Positions 37,600-49,440 of a DNA stretch of 64,000 bases are shown here, piece by piece. The notes beneath the pieces are model-generated. The model was not told the origin of the DNA and made no database searches. It was given only the letters and a program-made list of their open reading frames with translations. Position 1 is the first letter of the stretch. The number at the start of each line of letters is the position of its first letter. The stretch comes from Microbotryum silenes-acaulis (taxonomy: Eukaryota; Basidiomycota; Microbotryomycetes; Microbotryales; Microbotryaceae): contig QPFY01000015.1 of the NCBI GenBank assembly GCA_003665825.1, positions 248,001 to 312,000 on the forward strand, read 5' to 3'. Made by a program: the position numbers and the translations under genes.

Positions 37600-40451
37600 T
37601 CACTCAGCCTTCGTCTCCTCCGCCTTCGTCGTCACCGCACCTCCCTTCGCACCAACCGAAAGCGGCCTTGGGCCCCTCCCCCCCTTAGTCCTAGTCGACC
37701 TAGACAAAGAAGGAGACCCTCTGATAATCGGTGCATCGTCTCCATTCTTGAATTCCTCTGTCTGCTTCTCCACGAGCGGTAACAGTTTCGCTTCCGTTGT
37801 TGTAGGCGTCGCTTCCCCATCCTCCGTGTCGACGAACTTGTCCTCCGCTTCCGCTGCCGCTTCCGCGTCTGAATTTTCCTTCTCCTTCTCCGCTCCCTTC
37901 TCCGCCTTCCCCTTCTCTTTCTCCGTTCGCACCTCCCCCTTCTCCCCCACCTCCTCACCCGAACTAAGACTCTTCCGATGTTCCTGCAACAACTCCATCC
38001 CCTCTTCGACACCTACCGTCCCTCTCTCCGCGACGCCAATCTTACTTCGACTCAACCTCGCATCAACAGGTTTGGTCCTCTGCCTCCTCGGTCGATACCT
38101 CTCTTCCCTCGTCTTGGAATGCTTCAATTCGTCCGCGGACGCAAAGATCACCGCATGGTTCTTGACGAGGTCACTGAAGACCAAGGTCGGGAACCGATCG
38201 TCGATCGAGAGGGACGTTTCCTGCCTCGGTCGAACGAGACATCTCGCGACCGAAAGCGCAAGTTTCTGCAAGTACACCTCATCCGACTCCGTTCCTTCCG
38301 TAGCGGTCGATTGGATCATCTCCGCGAAGTAAAGGATCATCGCTCGGACGACTTCCAAATGCGTCACCGGCATGCGAGCCAAATGTTCGGCCAAGAGTTT
38401 GGCGGGTACGTTGACGATTTCCGAACCGACGCGTTTGGGGTACAGGTGGCGTAATTCGTCGTATTGGCTGAAGACGATGGGGGGGATCTCGAGTTCCAAC
38501 AGCCACAGTTTGACCGTTGAAGCGACGACGGGGAGGTCGAACTTGTCGACCAAGGAGCGGAGATGACCTGCCCTGCTTGGGTCCTGGAGCAATGAGCGAA
38601 GCCGGTGTTGCATGCCCAGAGGGGTCTCGTAGAGCCAGATCCGACGCTTTTCGGCGTTGGACGAGATTGTTTTCGAAGCGTTCTGGATGTAGTCGAGCAA
38701 GAAAGTAAGAACTTGGGGTACGACGGCATCCGAAGGGCCACGCGTTTCTTCGTATCGACGAAGGTCGATGCCAAACGCTTCTGAAGGGGGCTCGGAGTAG
38801 TGGCAGTGGAAGGTTATCGGTCGGGGTTGAAAAGAACCAGTTCTGTAGAGCACTCTCGTTCGGCAATCAGTTTCTGACCCCAGCAAAGTCATCAAGATTC
38901 TTACTTTGATCGCTCAATAATCCCCACCACGTCCTTCTCGGGTCTCAGTAGCTCCAACGTCGTGCTGACTCGCTCCAGCGACCCGTCGATCAATTTGGGC
39001 AAGGCCGCCACGGCGACATGGAACGACTTGAGCACGCTCGCCGCAGCCTTCAACCGATCCGTCTCGCACCGTTGCACATACGCCAAGTGCTCGGCATAAA
39101 CCTCTTCCAATTGCAATCGTTTGGTATCGAGGTGCACGATCGCTTCGCGGTAACGCTTCTCAACTTCTTCGGCATGGAGGCGCGCGCGCTCGATGCGACC
39201 GGCGCCCGTTTGGGGTCCGGCGACGCGGTCGATCAGGGACGAGATGCTGTGACCGACAATGTCGCTCCAGAATCAGCAACGTGAAGAGCCATCTAGGGGA
39301 TCTGAGGGACTCACGTCGCTTTGCTCCAATCCAACGCTGCGCCCACTTTGGGTTCGACGGTCGAGGCCAACTCGGTCGTTTCAGTACCGGTCGTGGTGCC
39401 ACTCGGTTGGGCAGGTTTGCGAACGGTGAAACGTCGCGCCAAGGCGGAAATGGTCGCTCGACCGAGAGGTACATCGTCGTCGTCGTCGATGGTATCGGCC
39501 CCCTCGACGGACTCGGCGTCATCGTCCCCGGGTTCACTGGCGCGACTTTTACCCTTGTTCGTCTCGATCGAATTGGACCTCGAGGTCGTCGGTGTCGAAC
39601 GAGGAGGGGAGGTCGGAATCTTGAGGTGATGGTGAGCGAGTTCATCCTCGGCTTCGTCAGCGTTGCGACAGGCTTCGTCGTACGAGGTTTTGAGCTTGGC
39701 CGCGTTCGCGTGGGCCTTTTCCCATTCCGAGAGATGGGATTCGATCAGGTTTCTCGAAGATGCGATGCGCCCTTCATGGGAGCGGGACCAGGTCGCGAAT
39801 GGGGTCGCGATGTTGCGCTGTCAGACAGGAATCAAGACAAGATGAGCGCTCCACAGACTGGCGACCAAGGACGCAGTGCTCACGTCGAGGTCTTGGGCGA
39901 GATTCCAGCGCGCTCGGGCCTCCATGACGGTGCTCGACAGGATCGACTCGAGTCCGGTTCGGAGACTACCTCCTTCGTCTGGACGCAGCGCGGAGTATGA
40001 CCGGGGTCAGTTCCCACCTGTACAAGCCATACAGTTGAAAGGAACGCACTGGCTGCAAAGCCATCCTCCCTGAGCGCGGGTGGGGCGAGTGCGCGGGAGA
40101 AGGCCGACTCGGCTTGAACTCTTGCATTGACGGTCGACAGGATCTCGTGCGACTGCACTACGGCGTGGTCGAGTTGGTTGTAGAGCGTTTCGAAACCTGT
40201 GCGGTAGTCGGTCGTCCAGAACTGGGACGGGGAGGCAGCATGAAGGGTCAGTGACGATGGCTCGGGGTGGGGCCTCGAAGCTTGAAGCGCGTGCCAAGTG
40301 GGGCGGTGCGATGACCAAGCGCCCCTGCACATGGACAAAGACTGACGCTGTTGGAGAACGTCGACGGCAACACGACCGAGGCAGGCGCTTTCAAAGGCGT
40401 CTGGCTGGCTGTCTTCTCCTCGGACATGTCGGGAGGATCGGTCGAGGCCAT
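37600..40451 (-). CDS. F-BAR/RhoGAP protein (Rgd2-like)
   Basis: The protein likely bends or binds membrane through an F-BAR coiled-coil and regulates a Rho-type GTPase. Six exons fit: 40451-40347, 40221-40050, 39978-39884, 39817-39315, 39264-38905 and 38842-37600. They sum to 2478 nt, or 825 aa. The F-BAR part begins FWTTDYRTGFETLYNQ. It continues through ARARWNLAQDLDRNIATPF and is interrupted by an acidic/Ser-rich linker (about residues 185-260). It resumes at ARLHAEEVEKRYREAI. A RhoGAP-like domain starts near FGIDLRRYEE and includes VPAKLLAEHLARMPVTHLE. The expected arginine-finger motif GxxR(L/V)SG is replaced by WLYETPLGMQHRL. The tail is Lys/Glu- and Ser-rich. The acceptor of exon 5 may instead be 18 bases further on, also in frame. 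Confidence 0.75.
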
Positions 40452-40935
40452 GTTGAAGTTGTGTACCAGGTGGGTGCTGTCGCGTAGTCGGGCGGGATAG
40501 AACCGCAGCTGAGGCGCGCTTACGAGAGCGCGCACTGGTATCTAATAGCCAGATAGAGATCCTGCCCTACAGCCGACTCGGAGCCAACAACTTATATTAG
40601 GCCCTCAGTGTACGTACTACGTAGAGTAGGAGGCTGGCCGTGGCAGTTCCATGGAGTGCCGTTTTTTTTTGCATTATTTGCAGGCGACGATGGCAGCAGT
40701 CGCTGACCAACAGGAGTCTAACGTACACCATCAGTCAAATAGATCGAGCACGGGCTCAGCTGGCCGATTTAACAACGCGTCAGCGCGTCATCGTCATCTA
40801 TCGTCACTCCGTCTCCGTCGACTTGGGCGCTCGCCTCAGCTCAGCCTCAGCCTCTTCTCACGTCGCGCCACATCACACCACCCCCCCAGAGACGACCATA
40901 TATACTCTTGGAAGCCCATCTCCTCCATCTCCACC
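40452..40935. promoter_or_regulatory. Divergent promoter region between the RhoGAP gene and the unknown gene
   Basis: A gap of about 480 bp between divergent starts. It includes ACGTACTACGTAGAGTAGGAGG near 40613 and a TATATATACTC element near 40898, about 35 bp upstream of ATG 40936, which could be a TATA-like box for the plus-strand gene. Confidence 0.4.
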
Positions 40936-42351
40936 ATGGATCGACCGCCGATGCGCTTCCAACCCCGCCAAGCGCACTACCTGCGCGTCTCCCCCCACAC
41001 CGTCCTGCAGTTCATCCTCTACATGGAACCCGCGCACGTGCATTGGATGACCGTAGGTCTCACGAAATGGCTCTCAATCAGAGATCCAACAGTCTTTTGA
41101 CCGACTATCCGCTGTTTTTTTGGTTTTGTTTCCCCACAGGAGGACCGCCTGATGCGCGTTCTCTCGGCGTTGAGGGAACGGATCCCTACCAAATTGAGGA
41201 ACGAGCAAGAACCGGCCAAGAAGAAATCGGGCGGAGCGAGGGAGAAGCAACAGATTGATGTCTACCGAGGACGTAGGTTGGGTATCGACATCGGCTTGCG
41301 GGTGGATTTTTCAGGGGTTAGGAATTGACTTTGGGTCTGTTCCGAGCAGAGGATTATCAGATGCTGTTCTACTTCAGAAGTATGGGCAAGCGGCACGTCG
41401 TGTTGCACAAGGTCAGTTTGGGAGTACATGGGCATCATGTTCCCCGTACTAAACCTCCTGTCTCTACAGCACGAACGCCAACGAGTGTACCCGATCGCAT
41501 CCATGACCCCACCTCCGAGACCCAAAGCCAAAAAACAACCACCACCACCCAGGGCATCGACGAGCAAGCGCACACGCGAGTCCGCTAGAGTAGATCTGAC
41601 ATCCCACGAAGACGTATATGAAGACGGAAATGAAGAACAACCTGCCAAGAGAAGTACAGCCCAACCGGATCTGTTCATCAAGGACGAGGACGACGAGCAG
41701 GATCCGAGAACTTTGCTCGAATCGGCGCAGACGAGCGAAACGATCGATCCTCAAGAGGAGGACAAGGACGATGTCAAACCTGATGTCAAACCTGAAGTGC
41801 ATGTTCTATGTGAGTGAGCTTGACGACCCCGTTTCTTCAAACCGGCGCCGACCTCGCGCTCGAATCATAGACAAGAGTTACTCGATCTACAACCGCGCCC
41901 TCGTCGTAGTGTGAGCACCACTCGCATACTCTCTTGAACCCCCCTCGATGTACTTATCAAGCTTTCTCTCCCTTCCAGAATCGAACCCTGGCCGGCGCTC
42001 TCCGCCGCCGACCTACCCCGCCAATCAGCAATCCCCAACGAAATCCGTCAACTCTCCGCTACGCCCCTCCCGGAACGGCCCGGACGTCCCGGACGAGTCG
42101 GATCCAGTTCCCTCACACCCGCACCGCCTCGAAGAAGTGGAAGACCTTTGTTCCGATCGACGACGACACCATTGGAGGAGGACGAGGACGAGGACGAGGA
42201 CGAGGAGGATGAGGATGAACATATGTATGCCCCTATTCCGGGCAGGAGAGGTGGAAGGCAGGATACGGTGAGTTCGGTCGCAGGGAGTGAGGTGGAGGAT
42301 GAGGATGAGGGGGAGTTGCCGAGTTTGGATGAGTTGTTGGGTAAGAGGTAG
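40936..42351 (+). CDS. Conserved-looking protein of unknown function with acidic C-terminus
   Basis: I do not recognise this gene. Six exons fit: 40936-41052, 41140-41272, 41350-41411, 41470-41809, 41871-41910 and 41979-42351. They sum to 1065 nt, or 354 aa, a strong sign of a real gene. The first 100 residues are well ordered (HYLRVSPHTVLQFILYMEP, DRLMRVLSALRERIPTKL, YQMLFYFRSMGKRHVVLHK). Then comes a basic proline-rich stretch (PPPRPKAKKQPPPPR, a possible nuclear localisation signal). A D/E-rich segment with the twice-repeated DVKP follows, then YSIYNRALVVVIEPWPALSAADLP and a tail with about twenty acidic residues near 42170-42220. The composition suggests a nuclear, possibly chromatin-associated protein, but that is inference. 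Confidence 0.65.
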
Positions 42352-42867
42352 GCGCACTTTCTCAGGTGCGGGGAAGTGTCATTGCTGTGCTTTCGAGGAG
42401 GGGATGTTATACAGCCTTACGAGATGATTGTAAATCACGTCTGAGAGTGAAGGGGATTGTCTTGCTCTCGGTCGACAGATGGAGTCGCCTAGCAAGAAAA
42501 GGAGAAGAGTGAAAGGCGAGGGCGAACACGTTGCAGCTGGGGAAAAGTTCATCACGTGCCAGGAAGGGCGCGGCCTTGAGAGATTTATCAACCCAGTCTG
42601 TGTGGGGTGGGTACTATGGGCGGGGGGGGGGGGGGGGGGCGGAGTATGTCTCACGAAAGGGGAAGGAAATAAGAGACAAGAATTAAGGTGTGGTTGGATC
42701 GATCCGGTCCTCTACTATCTAGTCGAGGAATTGGAACGGTGGGCTGAGCCACGAGTCGTAGCTTGCCGAGAGATTAGGGTTGGAATCCTGTCGCAGGGCG
42801 CTGGGGTGATGCACCGAAATGATGTTAGCCCAACCACCGAATATCACTTCCTCCCTCCCTGAACAGC
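42352..42867. other. Intergenic, convergent 3' regions with a G homopolymer
   Basis: The stretch between two convergent genes contains an 18-base G run at 42622-42639. An open frame of 127 codons crosses it but encodes a glycine run and has no conserved motif, so I leave it out as a gene. Confidence 0.5.
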
Positions 42868-45800
42868 TCACCGAATCAGAAATCGACACGGCCTCCCCTT
42901 GTCCACACTCGTCGTCGCCGGATCGTCCGGATGCTTCACCGCGACCATCCCATTGAAATTGAAGAAACTCGTATCGGCCCCACTGGCATGCGAAAAATCT
43001 GTCGGGTCACGCGTCAGCTCATTCGCCGTAGCAGCCGTACCGATGATGGGGACAGAGGCGAAGAGGGGTGGGTTGTGCGGTCTTTTAGTCTTCTGCAAGT
43101 CTCCGGTGAGGCTGTTGTTTTCGGCTAGGTGGAGGTTGTTGTTGGACGGAATCGTGGGTATGAAGGTGGTATTGGCGTCGACGAGGTCGGCTTGGAGGTA
43201 TCGAGTGGCCACTGTATGAGGTAGCAGTCACCAGAGAGGTGTCAACGAAGTCACCCCCGGCTTGCACCCCCAGTGCTGCGCGCGGAAGACGTACTCGCAA
43301 ACCTCAGGAAAGCGAAGATCCCATCTTTGCGAGAAACGCTGGTCACTTTATTCGGGTCCGACAGCACATCCGCCGCAGTCGACGGCAACGCATCCGGATC
43401 CAAGCTGTTTCCCACCATAATAAAAGGATGCCGCAGACCCTTGATCCCATACAACTGACTCGCGACATCCGTCGAATCAAGAACAGGCATGACTTGGAGA
43501 CCCGTTGCGACGCCAGCATACGCGACTCTGTACGTGGGGACGGGATCTTCAGCGGAATCGATGAGGAGCCAGCCTGAAACGACGGGGACGCGGACGAGGT
43601 CTTTTTTGGAGAAGTTTGGGAACGTGAAGGTTGCGGTGAAGGTCCCGGATTGACCGGGGGGGATCGTGAGACTGCGTGGGGTGAAGGCCACAGTGGCGGC
43701 GCCGGCAATTCCAGGTCGAGGGATACCAGAAGGGTTGATGTCGATCGAAGCGCTCTTGGGACCAAGATAAGCGGATTGTGCCCAAAAGATTAGCTTACAT
43801 GTCCTGGGGACCTGCGCATGCGAATTTCCGCCCTCTGCTCACTTTGTCGTAAGTCGTCACAGTTTGAGAGGACGTCGAGCTGAGGGTGTAGGTAACCGCA
43901 AACTTGTTCGTATTCTTCAACGTGATGTTGTGAGAATTGTTGAAGTGTTCAAGGTCGCCGAGCGCGATACTGTAAGGCTCGATCAGGGTTTTGGCGATGT
44001 ACGCTCGGTACGCCGAGACGATCCCTGCGAGCGAACAATCGATTGGGTCACTTCAGGCATGCGAGGTGGTGAAGCTATCAAATAATCCAAATGGTAGCGA
44101 TGAGGACTGACCTGCACCTTGTTGCACGACCGTTGCGAAGGCGTATTTGGGCTCTTGCCTAATCCGCACCGGTTGCGCAGTCGTGGCCATGAGCGACTTG
44201 ACTTGACGAGGGGTGAGATTGTCGGCTTTGCGATGGGAGAAGAGGAGAGCGGCAATCCCTGCGGCCAAAGGACAGGCCATGGAGGTTCCTATACGTGAGG
44301 CCCCCAACAGCATCAGCAGCGATTGGACTTCTGAATCTTCTTAAATCGGGGTGGACCAGAAGGGCCTAACTTACCTGACATGACGCCGACACCTGCCAAC
44401 GTAAAGTAGAACCATGATGTCTTTCAACCTCTCTCACACACGTAGAAGGGTTTGTTGTGTTCCACTGACCTCCCTGAGCGACGGTCAAAGTGGACAGAAT
44501 GTTGGTCCCAGGGGCAGCAAGGGTTTTACCAAAGCCTTGGAGTGTGGCCGTGGGTCCGTACGACGAGTAGAACGCCATCTACAAAGACAAGGTGTGCTCA
44601 GTCAGATCAGATTAAGTCTGAGAACATTGTTTCGAGGGAATGAACAGTGCTCACATTCCCACCCGACTCATGGTTGGCGAGAGCCTCGACAGAAGCGCGT
44701 TTGCCGGCAGCGAAACTGACATGTAGCTTACCGCGACTGGCCGTGTAATGCCTGTTCAATGTTTCGACCCACGAGGGGTGAACGATCAGGAAGTAATCTA
44801 TCCCGCGAGCGAAATGGTTGCTGTAGTAATTAAGAGGACTTTGGGCATCTTCGGGCTTGAAGCTAACCATCGCGACGCGAAGCTTGTTCGCAACGGCCCA
44901 TTTGGCCACCAGGGAATGTGGACATTGTCCTAGCTCGAGCACGAGTAACGAGTTTTTGAGGTCACCGTTGGGGAGCGCGATCGTGGATAAGTTGCATTTC
45001 GGGTCATCTGTAATGTTCGGAAGGATGTAGCAGACATCGAGCGTTTCGTTGATATTGACGGGGAAGACGGCAAAGTAAGGGATCGGTTGAAAGGACGATT
45101 GGGCGAAATCGAGCAGGTACCCAACTGGATACTCCCGGAGATCCGTCGCTGCAGTCCCTAACACTTCCGGTAACTCGCCAGGAACATCCCCGTAGAAGAG
45201 TCCTTGCGTCCCAAAGTTACCCGCCGAGCTGACGACCAAGGATCCTTGATTCGTCACATGTGAAGCAGCATCGGCGACCAGACCGTCCTCCCATGCACTC
45301 GGGCCGCTCAAACTCAGCGTGATCACTTTGCACCCATCGGCGTGAGCTCGCAAAAGTGCAGCGGCAATGGTATCCTCCGATGACTGTCCCGTACAAGCGA
45401 AGACTCGATAGTGCCCCAATGTGACTTCGGGCGCCGCACCAGAGAACTTGAAATCGGAATCGAAGTTCGCACCGACGATGCCGGTGACGTGGGTCCCGTG
45501 ATTTGTGCAGTTCGTGTAAGGGGAAGGGCCCGGATGTTTGCCATCGTTTCCCACAAAGTCGTGCTGTGTTTGCCATTGCCAGCAGAAAAGTGAGCTGACG
45601 CCCGACAGTCGCGGGGCTTGATCGTGTGCTTACACCCATAGCGATCTTGAATCCTTTTCCAAAGCCTCCGCCCAAACGCCAGTTGGTATAGTCGACTCCT
45701 ATGAGAAAATCACGTCAAGCAAATTGTAAGCATTCTCGTGCTTGTTGTGCCTCCGACCATTTGCTTCTGACCCACCGGTATCCACCAGACACACCGAGAC

Positions 45801-46587
45801 GTTGCTGTCACCGAGCAAGCCGAGATTGTGCATGAGGTGGACTTCACTTTCGACATGGGGTGCGAATGAATTATTGCGATAGGCAAATGGCGACGGTAGG
45901 CGATAGTGATGGTTGTTGTGCCAAGGCGTGGTAATATCCACCTTGGGCTGGGGCATGAAGACCGGGGGCGGCACGTGGAAACTCATGCCGCGGCCTTGAA
46001 CGACAACCTTGATGACGTCGACGCCCTAACAAATCAAGGTGAATCCATTAGGACAATAATTTACAAGATAACGATCTCCTCGAACTCTACTCACCGTCAC
46101 CCCAAGGTAATCGGCAAGGTCTATCGGGGAGAAGCCTTCCATAGCTTCGACACTCATAGAGCATTGCTGAGCAAAATTGAAGGTATTGTGGACCTTTGCT
46201 ACGCCGACGAGGTCACTCGACAAATTTTTGATCTGGTCGTTGCAAGCTTGGCGATGCTGTGATTTTCACAAAGAGGCAGTTGATTAGTTTGGCGGAACCC
46301 CCCGGGTCAGGAGGCACTTGCGGTGTTGGCATATCCGAGACGCGAGGCAGTGTTACCATTCAAAGGAGCGTAGCAGAACACCTTTGCCCGGGAGAGGACC
46401 TAACTTGTTCAACCGGAACGTTCGAGCCTTTCATGTCAGTCTGAGTCGATAGCTTGACGAGATACCTCCCTGAACCGAACGAGGATCGTTTGCCGGTGGT
46501 GCTCTTGTGGTTGCCGCGCCTACTCGGCGACGCGAGGGCCATCGTCGCCGTCCAAAGGATGACGAGCGAAACCTTACCGACCAACAT
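42868..46587 (-). CDS. Secreted subtilisin-like serine protease (S8, minor extracellular protease type)
   Basis: A multi-exon secreted subtilase of roughly 900-950 residues. The Met at 46587 starts a clear signal peptide (MLVGKVSLVILWTATMALAS). A propeptide follows (RYLVKLSTQ; DQIKNLSSDLVGVAKVHNTFNFAQQCSM; FSPIDLADYLGV). The catalytic triad is split over exons: Asp in CLVDTGVDY (near 45780), His in NHGTHVTG (near 45495) and Ser in GTSMACPLAAGIAALL (near 44285). Between His and Ser, a PA-like insert (LLVLELGQCPHSLVAKWAVANKL) is visible. After the Ser, an Fn3/C5a-peptidase-like region (AGAATVAFTPRSLTIPPGQSGTFTATF) runs to the end. Several introns lie near 46404-46257, 46094-46026, 45775-45699, 44640-44575 and 43265-43215. 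Exact boundaries in the middle are approximate. All three catalytic residues are intact. Confidence 0.85.
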
Positions 46588-47657
46588 CGTGCCGAATGTA
46601 GTCGCAGTTGAGGTGCAGTTGGGTTGGAGCGTGAAGGATTTGATGTTGGCCTGATGAGAGACAACGAATGAGGCAATTCGCGCGATGCACGGTCCCTTGT
46701 CGCAAAGCGCCGTACGGGCCGATTCTCGAGACAGCCGAGTATCGAGAGGAGTCGCTTGGAACCCAGTCTCCCGAAGAATAAGCTAGCCAGGCACTATACC
46801 GAAGTGGAACGATGCCCACGTTGAAGCCGAAGGGAGGAGGTGAGTAATGCGAAGAAGGAAGGGAAGGCATACCTACCCAAGCAGCTCGAAGTGCGCCAGT
46901 CTGCCAGAGACCGACCCCGCGCTACCCCGCACCTCGTCTGGCAGAACAGGAGTCTTTCCGAGACAATTGCCCCCTTTCGCATCGGAAGGGACCGCGCGCA
47001 CGGCGCCGGTCATTGTCAACCCTGATTAGTCAAAGGTTAGTCTGCACTTTAAACGCGAATTTCCGCGGTCGAGAGCAACGCGCCCCCGGAGGGGGCGACG
47101 GGTCCCTGAACCTCTGACGGAGTAACACCGACTGACAACGTCAGCTAGTATTACTAAGAACGTGCCATGGATCGGGTATGCAGCACCGAGTTTCCGAGTC
47201 AGTTCGGTTCACAGGAAAGAGGCGTGTAAATGTGCCAAACGTTAATGAATATTGCAGACAACGAGATCGAGCCAGAGCCGGGGTGTAAATATAATATAAG
47301 TTGAGATCACTCGATCGCCCATGTCACAGTCCGCGTCTGGACGAGTTTGTGTTCGCATGTGGTCGTCAGCGCCGGGGACCCACATCGCGCGCTCACCGAA
47401 GTCAGCTATAAGAAGTGGAGATCGGGACTTCCGGGAGCGACTTGGGCGCGAGACGGCCTGGCTAGGCGTGGTGAATGTGTCCACCGCTGAGAGACATGGG
47501 AATCAAATGGCATGGAGTGTCAGTATTCCGCCACATATCTTTCACAGTGGGAAGAGCGTTGCAACCCACGATTAGATGACTTTTTGTCGTTGGCCTAAAC
47601 GGTATCTGCTTGGTCGAGAAACCTGTCCTTGATGCGCCAAGGCTGTGAGATACCTCG
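46588..47657. other. Intergenic, protease upstream region and edge of Helitron remnant B
   Basis: I find no gene. The first 300 bp are the promoter side of the protease gene. The left boundary of the Helitron fragment was not resolved by any terminal motif. Confidence 0.35.
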
Positions 47658-47996
47658 TCATCGCAACGGTGAGTGTAAATCTGCCGGGTTTACCGTGACG
47701 AAGAGGGTGTACATACCGAACGCGTCGACGTATCCGCGGATCTCATTCCTCATGTCGAGCATCTGCGCAGTTGTGCCGTGAATTTTGTCTCCGGCACTTT
47801 GCAATTCCGCCAGAATACGGTTGATATGCTTCTCTGCTTCTGTCGTTGCCTTGTAGCTTTTCGTGTCTTTGGATTTTTTGATCATTTCAGACACAACATC
47901 CATGTCGATTTCGAGCAGTGCTGCTGCGATTCGAGCCACCTTCTCTTTGGGGACCCGACAAGCGAGTTGGCGAAACACTTCTCGTCGGCGGAGCAT
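47658..47996 (-). pseudogene. Helitron_like_N-type fragment, 3'-truncated
   Basis: A 112-codon piece with a long Lys/Glu-rich helix followed by MRNEIRGYVDAFGMYTLFVTVNPADLHSPL. Helitron proteins of basidiomycetes carry a very similar M-R-NEI...F...LF(I/V)T(I/V)NPAD block just before the nuclease core. It stops right after this motif. Confidence 0.65.
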
Positions 47997-48298
47997 GTTC
48001 GAGACGATGAATGGGAAAGGCGGGTCACATCGAAATCGCTGTCGTATAGATTGAGCAAATGTTTGACTTGCTCGTCCAGAGAAACCTCAAGCTCTGTCAT
48101 TCGTATATGGTCATATGGGTTGTCCCGTCCTTCATCTGATTATTGTTCCTATTATGGTACTTGGGATTGAGCCTAGCGGCGTGTCATTCACTCCTTAGTC
48201 GCTCAATCTCCCTACTTTACTGGTCTCTAATCTCTCTCCTTATTAGCTTTACGCTTCACTTTCTAGCCTTCCGCGAGTCTGTCCCTTAGTCTCTGGCC

Positions 48299-48418
48299 AC
48301 TCTGTTCTCGTCCCTGTTCATTGGACTGAGTCGTGGTCATCATCAGGTCAGCTCTTTGGAATCTTACCTTACTCTGTTCTCGTCCCTGTTCATTGGACTG
48401 AGTCGTGGTCATCATCAG
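48299..48418. repeat. Direct repeat, two exact 48-bp copies
   Basis: The 48-bp unit beginning ACTCTGTTCTCGTCCC and ending GGTCATCATCAG occurs at 48299-48346 and 48371-48418, separated by 24 bp. It sits within Helitron remnant B, between two of its coding blocks. Confidence 0.9.
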
Positions 48419-48973
48419 TTACCACTCGAGAACATTTCTGCGACACGCTCGACACAGAAACCGACGAGACCAAATGGATCGAGGTGTGGCCACAGCTTTG
48501 AGAGCACGAGCTCGTCCGAAGGTTCCCACAAAGGGGCGTCGCCTGTCGGAATGACCTAGGTGGGCTTGTCCTGGTTGAGATAACGGAGAGCTTTCTCAAA
48601 GAGCAGCCATGCGTGAATTGGTTCGTCGGTAGGTGGTGGCGGCACATGGACGTGTTCGAATACTGGTTCATCAGAATCGTTATGCGTTGTTGCGTAGCCT
48701 TCAAAGAGCGATGATGTTGGTTCCACTGTCTCTGTGGTCACCACATTCGCCAAAACTACGTCGGGCACGAGACAGTCTCCATCGGCGATTTGTCGATCCG
48801 ATATTTGGGGAGCAACGCAGACGGAAGCCGAAGTGGAAGTGGAAGCTGAAACCGCCGTAGAAGCTGGAGCGGTCGAGTTGAGCGCACCCGGGTCGGAACT
48901 GCGTCGAACGAGCTGTGCAATCGCCATCAAAGGAGACGGCAGAGTGCGCCGAATTTTTGCTTTCGTTGATCAA

Positions 48974-49369
48974 TCACCTGAGCATCTTTTGGATCCGACT
49001 CTGCTTCACGATCATGGGTCGACACTTGTCCACCTCCGCAAGGTTGGGGCTCCCTCCGCAGAATAAAACGCAAACACTGTCAGCGAGTTCCTCGACTGAC
49101 ATGGGCAGTACATCAGTGAACGAAGCGGTGTTCTGGCTGAAGATGAGGGTGTTTCCGCGCGTAAGTTCTTGTTGAGCTTTGGGATATCCGAAACGAGTTA
49201 GCTTGTACACGATCTTGTAGGCTCTGGCGCGCGCAGTGACGAGGTGCTCAAGCTGACTCGCGTTGGAGAAGCAATCTCGGACATCAGCGGGGACGTGATC
49301 CAGTGCGCGATAAAATCCGTTGCTCAACGACCGAGGGGGCTTAGTCGGTGGCCCTGTGGTAGGGAACAA
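48974..49369 (-). pseudogene. Helitron remnant B, DUF6570-like fragment
   Basis: A 131-codon open piece carrying SLSNGFYRALDHVPADVRDC, HLVTARARAYKIVYKL, VLPMSVEELADSVCVLFCGG and CRPMIVKQSRIQKML. These match the order of the domain that precedes Helitron_like_N in many fungal elements. The preceding cysteine motif continues in frame upstream to about 49440. Confidence 0.65.
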
Positions 49370-49440
49370 CCGTTTGAAGCAGTCTGGACAGAGTGAGCAC
49401 TGAAGCGTGTTGTTCGTGGGCGAGTACGCGATCTGATCGA

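Noticed and set aside
42479..42862. Plus-strand frame of 127 codons with a glycine run
   Set aside because: Created by the G18 homopolymer; no similarity to known proteins and lies between convergent 3' ends.
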